DNA of 41,533 bases from a virus: positions 1 through 41,533 of IMG/VR virus record IMGVR_UViG_3300008266_000279; one strand, 5' to 3'. Shown here piece after piece: positions 1 to 8,193 of the stretch. Positions within the stretch are counted from its first letter, which is position 1, and each line of letters begins with the position of its first letter. Both the position numbers and the translations under genes were made by a program. The notes under the pieces were generated by a model that was not told the origin of the DNA, ran no database searches, and was given only the letters and a program-made list of their open reading frames with translations.

Positions 1-3000
1 GTATTTTGTGTATTTTCCGTTTCTTTTCCATAAACTGTAATGTTGAGCAGCACCACTTTGTCCTTGCTGCCATGCTAAATAAAAGAATAAATCAAAATCA
101 GTAGAATCCCCTGGTGTAATATCACCACCCCCACCAACAAATGTTCCTTGATTGTATGCTGCTGGAGCTGGAGGTTGAGGTTGTACTCCAACTCCTGCTG
201 ATATAATATTTTCTATAGCTATTTTAACTATTTTTGTTATATTAGAAGAATTGAAAGCTCCTTCTTCTGGTCTGTTTAGTATAACATTTAATGCTTCTAT
301 TTTTGTTGTCCAGTCTTCTTTAGAAACAACATGACTTAACCTTGTTACAGTATGAGCAATTTTAGTTCCTCCTGTTCCTGCTGTATTATATCCTTTGGGT
401 ATTAAATCTTTATCTGTTTCAAATAAAGACCCTATTAATAAACCACCAATACCATCCATTTCAAAACCAAATTTAACAGGTATAATATCTCTATTTTTTC
501 CTGGTGATGCAAGAAGAGCTTGAAAATATACTATTAAATCTCGTAGGGCATTTTTTGCTTTAGATACTAATTCACTTATATTAGCTGTATTAGGGCTATT
601 ATCTAGTGGTGCTTTTCCTAATGTACCAAACAATATAGTAACACCTGCTAAACTGTTTGCTAAAGCAGGATTATTTGGATCATTATATGCAACTGAATCT
701 CCTGTGTCTTCTTTTTCAGGGATAATTCTGTCTGTTAAAGTATCATTAAAATCATTTAAAGTACCACTTTGAACTCCTAATCTTCCACTTTTCTTTTGTG
801 AACCCATTACAATAAGAGAAGATTGATTTGGGAATATCTGTGATTCTAAAGAATACGAACGAATTATTGAATTTAAATTTTGTACTTCTAATTTAAATAA
901 GTCAGAAGGTTTGCTAGGTGATGTATATTTAACATCAATTACTCGAGCTATATTGTCTATTGGATCAACGTGTACTTCAAAACTATTTACATTACCTAAA
1001 GATGTTTGTATTTCAGACATTATACTTTTAACATAATTGTATAAACTAATTTCGTTTTTTTCTTTACTATCACTTGCTTCTAATCCTTGATTAAGTGATT
1101 GTCTATACAATAAATCTAAACTAACATATATATTTCCAATTACACCTAATTCCTTTTTAGGATTATCTTTATAAAAGAAAGATTTTTCTAAATTTTCTAA
1201 TATTTTTATAGAAGATACTGCATCTTCTGTACTGAGAACAAAGGTAGCAGCTGCTGTTGCTGCTGCACTACTTGCAGCAGCAGATATTGAATTTACAGTA
1301 ATATTATTTAGTATATATTCACCATTTAAAAGTTTTACTATATCATTATTAAAATTTAAAAAGAAAGGTTCAACAGGTCTGTTGTTTAAAAGAGCAGTAA
1401 GTGTTTTTTGTTCTGGTTGGTTATTTACTGTTACTGTTAAGTTAATTTCAATATTTACTCCTTTTGATTTAAGGTGTTGTTGTATATCATATAATCTATA
1501 TAAAGCATTAAGTTTACCGCTAGCAATTCTATTAACTCCATTTATTCTATCTATCTGTTTTATTCCGGGAGGATTTGTTATAAATTGCTCTGTTAATAGT
1601 CCAACTAAACCTTCCCCATTAGTATTTCCGGGAGCATATTTCCATTTATCTCCTTTCCCCAATGCTTGGCTAGTTGTTCCTTCTGCTAGATCTTTATTTA
1701 CTGCAAAATATTCTACTGATGTTGTTATAATGTTTTTTATAGCTGCTGTGAAAGAATCGCCATCTACTCCTGCACCTTCAGCAGCTTCTATTAAACTTTT
1801 TACTACTGTATTTGCGGTTGCTGCTAATTGAGTTGATGTTTGTGTTGTAGCGCCACCAATTTCTTTAACTATGTCTTTATACCACAGAGGGTTTTTAATT
1901 AAACAGGATGTTGGGTCAACTGATACTTGGATAGGGTGAGCAACACATAATAAATCTTCAGTAGATCCACCAACATATGTTGGTGTTTTAATTGAAAATT
2001 TAATTAAAGGATTGTCGTCTATTTCAGAACGAGCAATGATATATTCATTCATTATGTCTAAAGCAGCCTCTAAAGTAATATATGTTTTAATACCAGATCC
2101 AGGTTCTATAAATTGATTAAAATCTCCAAAACGAGTAAGTCCTTTAACATCTAATACACTATATTTATTTTCTAGGTATGTTTTTCCTTTATTTGTAAGA
2201 ACCTTCGCATTTGGATCTTTAAGTTTGAAGTTTAATTCTGCCCAAATCCCAGCTAATGTGTTTTTTTGATAATAATCAGCAAATTTTACAGAAGGATTAT
2301 TACCTTGTTTAACAAACAATTCATCCAAAAATCCACTTCCAATAGAACCTGTATCATACATTCCGTATTTAGATAAATCAGCTCGAACATAATTTACTTT
2401 AATAGATTCAACAATTTCTCCTACTGATACTAAAGTTGTTCTACAATCATATCCCCCATCAGGTCGAGCAGACCATTGATAATTTTTTATATAGCCATAA
2501 ACAGCATCATAATTACCTCCTGTTTTAAGACATCTACTATATATTTTTGAAGGAATAGTTGCTATATTAATATCATTTTTTGGTTTAAGTAATTCATCAC
2601 CTAAAAAGTCGGTAAATGTAGAAACATATGTTCCATTTTGATTTATATAAGGAACCCACCCCCATTCTATTAATGCTGTATAACCAGAGCGCATATATAA
2701 TAATTCTAAATCTTCTAGCTGGTGGATATCCCAACATTGAAACTCAACTGTTACTTCTCTTAAAGAACCATACATAGATTTAGATTGGACCTCTATAGAA
2801 GTTATACCAGGTATAGGGCGAATACCTAATCTATGACTAGTACCTCCAGGAGATTTAGTACTATATGCTTCTTTGCCTGTACCTATTCCTGATTTAAGTG
2901 TTTCATTGGGATTTAGTGTACCTCCTTGCAAAATATAGTTTTGAGCTAGATTTGATGAATCGTTAATATCTACAGCAGATGTCATTCTTATCCAAGAGTT

Positions 3001-3111
3001 GCGAGAATTAAGATATTGGAGGTTTTGAGGTGTGCGGTTAGTCATTGCCTCCTGGCGTTTTTCCAGTGAATTTTTAATTTCTTTAGGGAATGAACTATTA
3101 AATAATGACAT
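1..3111 (-). CDS. Baseplate hub paralogue 1 (partial, runs off the left edge)
   Basis: The frame is open from an ATG at 3111 to base 1 (1037 codons, no stop), so the C-terminus is missing. The first ~410 residues match the neighbouring 1388-aa hub protein almost block for block, including the FQCWDI-x-QLEDLE region, a GYTAL-x-EWGW block, the KNYQWSAR block and the CVAHP-x-QVSVDPT block. The similarity resumes after about residue 625 and continues to about residue 990. Between these blocks, at about 1250-1860, lies an unrelated ~200-residue insert with an AEGAGVDGDSFTAAI helix motif that recalls annexin-like GxGTDE repeats, followed by a Ser/Ala-rich linker. The last visible residues (YLAWQQGQSGA) begin a new C-terminal domain that may be lysozyme-like, but too little is present to say. 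I infer a baseplate hub (gp27-position) component that may carry cell-wall-active domains. It is the last gene of the unit starting at the promoter motif near 11080. Confidence 0.75.
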   Translation of the reverse strand, partial: MSLFNSSFPKEIKNSLEKRQEAMTNRTPQNLQYLNSRNSWIRMTSAVDINDSSNLAQNYILQGGTLNPNETLKSGIGTGKEAYSTKSPGGTSHRLGIRPIPGITSIEVQSKSMYGSLREVTVEFQCWDIHQLEDLELLYMRSGYTALIEWGWVPYINQNGTYVSTFTDFLGDELLKPKNDINIATIPSKIYSRCLKTGGNYDAVYGYIKNYQWSARPDGGYDCRTTLVSVGEIVESIKVNYVRADLSKYGMYDTGSIGSGFLDELFVKQGNNPSVKFADYYQKNTLAGIWAELNFKLKDPNAKVLTNKGKTYLENKYSVLDVKGLTRFGDFNQFIEPGSGIKTYITLEAALDIMNEYIIARSEIDDNPLIKFSIKTPTYVGGSTEDLLCVAHPIQVSVDPTSCLIKNPLWYKDIVKEIGGATTQTSTQLAATANTVVKSLIEAAEGAGVDGDSFTAAIKNIITTSVEYFAVNKDLAEGTTSQALGKGDKWKYAPGNTNGEGLVGLLTEQFITNPPGIKQIDRINGVNRIASGKLNALYRLYDIQQHLKSKGVNIEINLTVTVNNQPEQKTLTALLNNRPVEPFFLNFNNDIVKLLNGEYILNNITVNSISAAASSAAATAAATFVLSTEDAVSSIKILENLEKSFFYKDNPKKELGVIGNIYVSLDLLYRQSLNQGLEASDSKEKNEISLYNYVKSIMSEIQTSLGNVNSFEVHVDPIDNIARVIDVKYTSPSKPSDLFKLEVQNLNSIIRSYSLESQIFPNQSSLIVMGSQKKSGRLGVQSGTLNDFNDTLTDRIIPEKEDTGDSVAYNDPNNPALANSLAGVTILFGTLGKAPLDNSPNTANISELVSKAKNALRDLIVYFQALLASPGKNRDIIPVKFGFEMDGIGGLLIGSLFETDKDLIPKGYNTAGTGGTKIAHTVTRLSHVVSKEDWTTKIEALNVILNRPEEGAFNSSNITKIVKIAIENIISAGVGVQPQPPAPAAYNQGTFVGGGGDITPGDSTDFDLFFYLAWQQGQSGAAQHYSLWKRNGKYTKY

Positions 3112-3123
3112 AATTTTTATTTA

Positions 3124-3684
3124 TTAATCTATTCTATCTCTTATTTCATCAAATACATATCCTTCTGGGAAGTCAAATCCATCATCCCCATTATTAAAGG
3201 ATGTTGGTGGAATATATATATTATCTGTAAAATTTTTTATTCCGGGTATTTGGTTTTCTGCTTCTAATACTTCTCCTTCTATAAACCCTCCATAAAATTT
3301 TAATGATACTACAGTATATATAGGATTAGATTTAAGAGCTTTAAAAGCATTTTCATCTATTTCTACAATATTTTTGGTTATCTGATGATATGAAAAATAC
3401 CTAGTGTCTGTTTCATATTTGTATATATAAGGAACAACATTTATATTTTGAGGTAATCTTTTACCAGATATTGCTTCATATGTGTTTAATGATAAATTAT
3501 CACTAGATAAAGTTTTTATTAGTTTAGCAGCAGTAGCTGAAAATTCTTTTCCAGCATATGCTTCTCCTCCTAATTCATAATAATATCCAACATATTCTTT
3601 ATTTTCTAAAACATATTCTTTTCCATAAGTATATTTAAAATTTAAGACTCCCTTTGGAATGTTTATTTTTGGATAAATTGACAT
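3124..3684 (-). CDS. Hypothetical virion protein between the two hub paralogues
   Basis: 186 residues, starting MSIYPKINIP. I do not recognise a family. A tyrosine/glycine-rich block near residues 31-48 (YVGYYYELGG, then AYAGKEF) is of a type often seen in small structural proteins of uncultured phages. There is no signal peptide, membrane segment or cysteine motif, and the C-terminus is acidic (GDDGFDFPEGYVFDEIRDRID region). It sits 14 bases after the end of hub 2 and 12 bases before the start of hub 1, so it is almost certainly co-translated with them and may be a spacer, chaperone or spike-associated subunit of the hub. That role is inferred from position only. Confidence 0.7.
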   Translation of the reverse strand: MSIYPKINIPKGVLNFKYTYGKEYVLENKEYVGYYYELGGEAYAGKEFSATAAKLIKTLSSDNLSLNTYEAISGKRLPQNINVVPYIYKYETDTRYFSYHQITKNIVEIDENAFKALKSNPIYTVVSLKFYGGFIEGEVLEAENQIPGIKNFTDNIYIPPTSFNNGDDGFDFPEGYVFDEIRDRID

Positions 3685-3698
3685 AAAATTTTAAATTT

Positions 3699-6600
3699 TT
3701 ACATAAGTGAATTATATTTTTTAGCAAAATATTCAGGCATTGCAAAGTGATTAACATTTACACTTTCAGCGTTGCTTCCTAAAAGCTTACTTAAAGCGTT
3801 TTGACCATCTATAGTAGATTGATATTTATCTTTTGACCAGTTTGCTGTTCTATATATCATTCTAACTTTAGAAACATTATTTGATGCTATAGTAGCAGAA
3901 GCAGGTAATGCTGGGTCTATAAGTCCAATAAAACTGTATTGTGGTATAGACCCATAAGTTTTAATTCCTCCTTGGGAGAACCCAGACACTGATTTTATTT
4001 TACCTTGAGGTTGTTTATTTTGTATTTCTTTTAATAAACAATTAAGATCGTTTTCCCAATCACTGTATATAACATTTTTTCTATTTAAATAACTACCCAT
4101 AGCAGATTGCATGTAAGAAGCACCATATTTTGTACTTGGTGTTCCTCCATACACAACTGCCCACTCTGTTGAACTAGGATTACCTACAGATATAATTACA
4201 TTACTTTTACATGAAACTGCTTTTGATGGTTGTTGAGGGGGATTAGTACCTCCTCCTGTTCCTATAGGAGCAGCAAAAGAAGTAGGAATATCTAATGGTC
4301 CTAAATAATCATAGTGGTGAGATTCATTAGTAGTATTACAGTTTTTAAATCCAAATCTTTTTTGATTAGCTTGCATCCATGCCCAATATGTTGGGTTTGT
4401 TTTTGGATCTAATCCAGCTCCATTATTATCACATAAATCAAAAGCCATTCCCCAACCATGGTTTGATCCACCAGGAATAGCAGCAGGGCAACATATGCCA
4501 GGTTTTGTTTTGCATTTGCCGCTTCCAATTGCATTAGAACAATTTGATTTCCACATATATACTTGATCTTCGTATGTTCTAAAAGCATTTAATACTTTTA
4601 TTGTTAGTCCATCAGCAGTGGCTGCTTCTAATAATCTAATAAGATTATATAAAGGTGCTGCTTGAGCTCTTATTCTGTTGTTATCACGAGTATGGCTTAT
4701 ATTGTGTTTTTTATATAAGTCTGATCTTACAGTATTTAAATCGATCAGCAAATCTTCAATTTCTCCATTCTTGCGTGTTTGTCCATTAATTACCTTAGTT
4801 GTACCTCCCGTTGCTGATCCTGGGACATATCCCACATCACCTGTAAAACCTCCTGTTATTCCACCAATTATGTTTTGAAATCCTTGTATAATAGTTGTAA
4901 GAGGAAATGGAGGGTTACCTGCTCCTTGTCCTATAATAGCGTTAATAGCATCAGTAACTATTTTTTTAATATCTAATTTATTAAATGTTCCCTTTGGTCT
5001 ATCTTCTAATATGATATTTAAAGTTTCTAATCTAGTTTTCCAATCTTCACCAGAAATAGAATGTTGTATTCTTATTACTGTTTGAGCAAGTCTAGAGCCT
5101 ACTTTTCCTCCTTTATATCCTTCTGGTACCATATCTCTATCCATATCAATTAGGGATCCTATTACGATACCACCAATTCCATCCATTTCAAAAGAAAATT
5201 TAGTTGGGATTATATTTCTATTTTTTCCTGGTGATTCTATTCCTGGGAGATTTTGGAAAAATACTATTAGATCTCGTAAAGCATTTTTAGATTTAGACAA
5301 CAACTCATCAATATTTACAACACCTGGTGTTTGAGAAGCTGATTCTTTAGCTAGTACTCCAAACAATATTACTATACCTGCTAAACTAGCAGCTAATTTT
5401 GGTTCTTTTGTAGTATTTTTAGTATTAGAATTTCCTTTAGCTTCCTCTTTGTCAACTATTATTCTATCTGTTAAATTTTTATTAAAGTCAACCATAGTAT
5501 TATTCTGAATACCAAGCTGGCCTCCTTTACTTTGTGCCCCTATAGCTATAAGAGAAGTTTGGGATGGGAATATCTGGGATTGAAGTGAATATGAACGAAC
5601 TACTGAATTTGTGTTTTGTAATTTTAATTTAAATAAATTACTTGGGTTGTTTGGAACAGTATAATTAACATCAATTATTCTGGCTATATTATCAACAGGG
5701 TCAACATGTATTTCAAAATTAGTAAGACTACCTATAGCTGTTTGAATATTGTTAGCTATGTTTTTTAAATAGGTATATAAATTAATTTCATTTTTTTCTT
5801 GGCTATCGCTTGCTTCAGCTCCTGCGTTAAGGGATTGTCTATAAAGAAAGTCTAAACTAACATATATATTTCCTATGATACCTAATTCTTCATCTCCACT
5901 TTTATCTGTAAAGAAGTCTTTTTGTAAATCTTTTAATATATTAATAGTAGCTACAGCATCACCGGCATTAAGTTTGAATACTTCAGGAGTGACAAAAGTT
6001 CCACCTGCTGCTCCTCCTGATGATCCTCCTACAATGCTATCTATTTCGGCTCCTATAACTTTTACGCTTGGTGTTTTACTACTAGGATGAGATGATACTC
6101 GTCCAACTTCATTTGAAAGTACTGTTACTCCAGCATTAGTCCATTTTCTATAATATTCATCTATTCTAGGTAATATTTTATCTATTTTTTTATCATCATA
6201 TCCTTTTCCTCCATCATCAATACCCGCATATCCATAAAGTCCTTTAATAATATATATTTTAGAATTAGGGAACTTTGATTTTAAAAGAGTTACAAATTCA
6301 CTTATAGGGGTACTTTTAAATTCTATATAAGTATCATTAGTACCAATACTTATAAAAACATGAGTTACACTACTATCAACAGTAGCTTTTTCTATGTATT
6401 GTTTTAATGTTATTAATGTTATACCTTCTTTCCAATATATTTCTCTTGTATCTTTTGTGCTTTCTAATCTTTGAGAATTTTGTTGGAAAGATGGAGTTAA
6501 GCTATCTCCCATAATAATAGCTTTAGTTGTACCGGAAGGAGGAGGGGGTGGAGGGGTTGTTGTTGATGCTGGGGTGGGTGGGGATGGTGGATATTCTCCT

Positions 6601-7865
6601 AAAACAGGAGATATTTTTTCATACCATAAAGGGCTTTTAATCAGGCATGTAGTTGGATCAACTGATACTTGTGATGGGTGGGCAACACATAGTAAATCTT
6701 TAGCAGACTCACCTGTATATGTTTGTGTTTTAGTAGATAATTTTACTAATGGCTGTGCATTTTGGCCATCTTTATTAGATTTTGCTATAACATATTCATT
6801 CATTATGTCGAAAGCAGCTTCTAATGTTATGTATGCCTTGATTTTAGAATCAGGTTGAACAAATTGATTTAAATCACCATAATAAGCTAGTCCTGGGAGG
6901 GTTGGAGTAATAAATTTGTTTTCTAAAATTGATTTGCCTTTAGATGTAAGATTAACACTTCCACTATTTTGAGTTAGCTTTAAAGATAATTCTGCCCAAA
7001 CTCCTGCTAATGTGTTTTTTTGGTAATAATCAGCAAATTTTAAAGAAGAAATAGCCCCTTGATTTGTAAATAAATCATTTAAAAATCCATCTCCACTAAC
7101 AGATCCACTTTTGTACATATTATATTTAGCTAAATCTCCTCTTACATAATTAATTTTTAAGGATTCTACAAGTTCTCCTAGTGACATTATTACTGTTTTA
7201 CAGTCATAACCACCATCTTCACGAGCAGACCACTGATAATTTTTTATGTAACCATACATTGCATCATAGTTACCTCCAGTTTTAAGGCATCTATTGTATA
7301 ATTCTTGAAATATTTTTTCTTTATTATATCCTTTAGGATTTAACAACTCATCACTAAAAAAGTCAGTATATGTTGGATAATATTTTTTATCAGGACCAAT
7401 ATATGGAGCCCATCCCCACTCTACTAGGGCAGTATATCCTGTCCTCATGTAGAGTTGTTCTAAATCTTCTAATTGGCGGATATCCCAACATTGGAAATTA
7501 ACTGTTATTTCTCTCAGTGAACCATATGCTCCTAATGATTTTACATCTATCCCTGTAATACCAGGCATTGGGCGAATACCTAATCTGTGAGTTTGTCCTC
7601 CTGGGGAGGTAGTACTATACAATTCGTTACTGGTGCCTATTCCTGTTTTAAGGGTATTGTTTGAATTAAGAGTACCTCCTTGTAAAACATATTTTTTAGC
7701 TAGTTCTGCTGATCCATTAATATTAACAGCAGAAGTCATCCTTATCCAGGCATTACGAGAATTGAGATACTGAATATTTTGAGGGCTGCGATCTGTCATC
7801 GCATCCTGACGTGCTTCTAAAGAATCCCTAAGGTTTTTAGGAAGTGTATCTCTGAATATTGACAT
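3699..7865 (-). CDS. Multi-enzyme baseplate hub: hub domain with SGNH hydrolase, M15 peptidase and alpha/beta-hydrolase domains
   Basis: 1388 residues. Residues 1-420 and ~630-990 form the hub backbone shared with the gene at 1-3111. A proline-rich linker (~424-445) leads into an SGNH/GDSL hydrolase (447-612): GDS with Ser455, GTND at 508-511 and His593 in SSHP; the usual block-V Asp is replaced by Val590, so a Ser-His dyad is likely. Residues ~1033-1190 look like an M15 D,D-carboxypeptidase/endopeptidase: FRTYEDQ at 1095-1101, SNHGWGMAFD with His1136 and Asp1143, and ESHHYDY with Glu1181 and His1184. Residues ~1215-1388 look like an alpha/beta hydrolase: GFSQG with Ser1297, Asp1317 in IDPALP and His1373. 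These domains would suit cell-envelope penetration (peptide cross-links, ester groups, lipid or polymer esters). The enzymology is from motifs and the hub role from position, downstream of tape measure and LysM baseplate genes. The start has no rival; the gene begins 4 bases after its neighbour. Confidence 0.82.
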   Translation of the reverse strand: MSIFRDTLPKNLRDSLEARQDAMTDRSPQNIQYLNSRNAWIRMTSAVNINGSAELAKKYVLQGGTLNSNNTLKTGIGTSNELYSTTSPGGQTHRLGIRPMPGITGIDVKSLGAYGSLREITVNFQCWDIRQLEDLEQLYMRTGYTALVEWGWAPYIGPDKKYYPTYTDFFSDELLNPKGYNKEKIFQELYNRCLKTGGNYDAMYGYIKNYQWSAREDGGYDCKTVIMSLGELVESLKINYVRGDLAKYNMYKSGSVSGDGFLNDLFTNQGAISSLKFADYYQKNTLAGVWAELSLKLTQNSGSVNLTSKGKSILENKFITPTLPGLAYYGDLNQFVQPDSKIKAYITLEAAFDIMNEYVIAKSNKDGQNAQPLVKLSTKTQTYTGESAKDLLCVAHPSQVSVDPTTCLIKSPLWYEKISPVLGEYPPSPPTPASTTTPPPPPPSGTTKAIIMGDSLTPSFQQNSQRLESTKDTREIYWKEGITLITLKQYIEKATVDSSVTHVFISIGTNDTYIEFKSTPISEFVTLLKSKFPNSKIYIIKGLYGYAGIDDGGKGYDDKKIDKILPRIDEYYRKWTNAGVTVLSNEVGRVSSHPSSKTPSVKVIGAEIDSIVGGSSGGAAGGTFVTPEVFKLNAGDAVATINILKDLQKDFFTDKSGDEELGIIGNIYVSLDFLYRQSLNAGAEASDSQEKNEINLYTYLKNIANNIQTAIGSLTNFEIHVDPVDNIARIIDVNYTVPNNPSNLFKLKLQNTNSVVRSYSLQSQIFPSQTSLIAIGAQSKGGQLGIQNNTMVDFNKNLTDRIIVDKEEAKGNSNTKNTTKEPKLAASLAGIVILFGVLAKESASQTPGVVNIDELLSKSKNALRDLIVFFQNLPGIESPGKNRNIIPTKFSFEMDGIGGIVIGSLIDMDRDMVPEGYKGGKVGSRLAQTVIRIQHSISGEDWKTRLETLNIILEDRPKGTFNKLDIKKIVTDAINAIIGQGAGNPPFPLTTIIQGFQNIIGGITGGFTGDVGYVPGSATGGTTKVINGQTRKNGEIEDLLIDLNTVRSDLYKKHNISHTRDNNRIRAQAAPLYNLIRLLEAATADGLTIKVLNAFRTYEDQVYMWKSNCSNAIGSGKCKTKPGICCPAAIPGGSNHGWGMAFDLCDNNGAGLDPKTNPTYWAWMQANQKRFGFKNCNTTNESHHYDYLGPLDIPTSFAAPIGTGGGTNPPQQPSKAVSCKSNVIISVGNPSSTEWAVVYGGTPSTKYGASYMQSAMGSYLNRKNVIYSDWENDLNCLLKEIQNKQPQGKIKSVSGFSQGGIKTYGSIPQYSFIGLIDPALPASATIASNNVSKVRMIYRTANWSKDKYQSTIDGQNALSKLLGSNAESVNVNHFAMPEYFAKKYNSLM

Positions 7866-7869
7866 AACA

Positions 7870-8178
7870 TTATCTTGCTTGATTAAATTGGTTGTACAAT
7901 TGGTTTATATTACTTACATCAAGAGGTATTCTCAATTGAGTACCAGGTATAGGAAACATAGAACCTTTAGTTACATTATTATTAGCTACGGATATAATCC
8001 ACCATAAATTTATGTCATTATAATAAGCATAAGCGAGAGAATCAAGTCTATCTCCTATTGTTGTTATAACGTAAATATCACTAGTAGATAAAGGTATATT
8101 AGGGTATACTTTACTTTTTACATAAGGTTTACCTTGAGTGGTAAATAATACTTGGTTATTATCGTATCTATCTGCCAT
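7870..8178 (-). CDS. LysM-like baseplate protein (gp53-like)
   Basis: 102 residues. The central part reads as a LysM-type fold: ITTIGDRLDSLAYAYY, then a WWIISVANN block and a C-terminal GTQLRIP strand. Phage proteins of this shape (tail protein X, and the T4 gp53 wedge family) join hub and wedge in contractile baseplates. Here the domain probably serves assembly inside the baseplate rather than free peptidoglycan binding. The gene lies between the 834-aa baseplate protein and the multi-enzyme hub, which is the expected place. There is no signal peptide. I am fairly sure of the LysM-like fold and less sure of exact equivalence to gp53. Confidence 0.7.
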   Translation of the reverse strand: MADRYDNNQVLFTTQGKPYVKSKVYPNIPLSTSDIYVITTIGDRLDSLAYAYYNDINLWWIISVANNNVTKGSMFPIPGTQLRIPLDVSNINQLYNQFNQAR

Positions 8179-8193
8179 AAATTTGACTTTGTT

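Noticed and set aside
1382-1831. A 149-aa open frame on the plus strand within the hub 1 region
   Set aside because: It lies wholly opposite the hub 1 coding frame, which is paralogous to hub 2, and its hydrophobic composition comes from reading that gene backwards.
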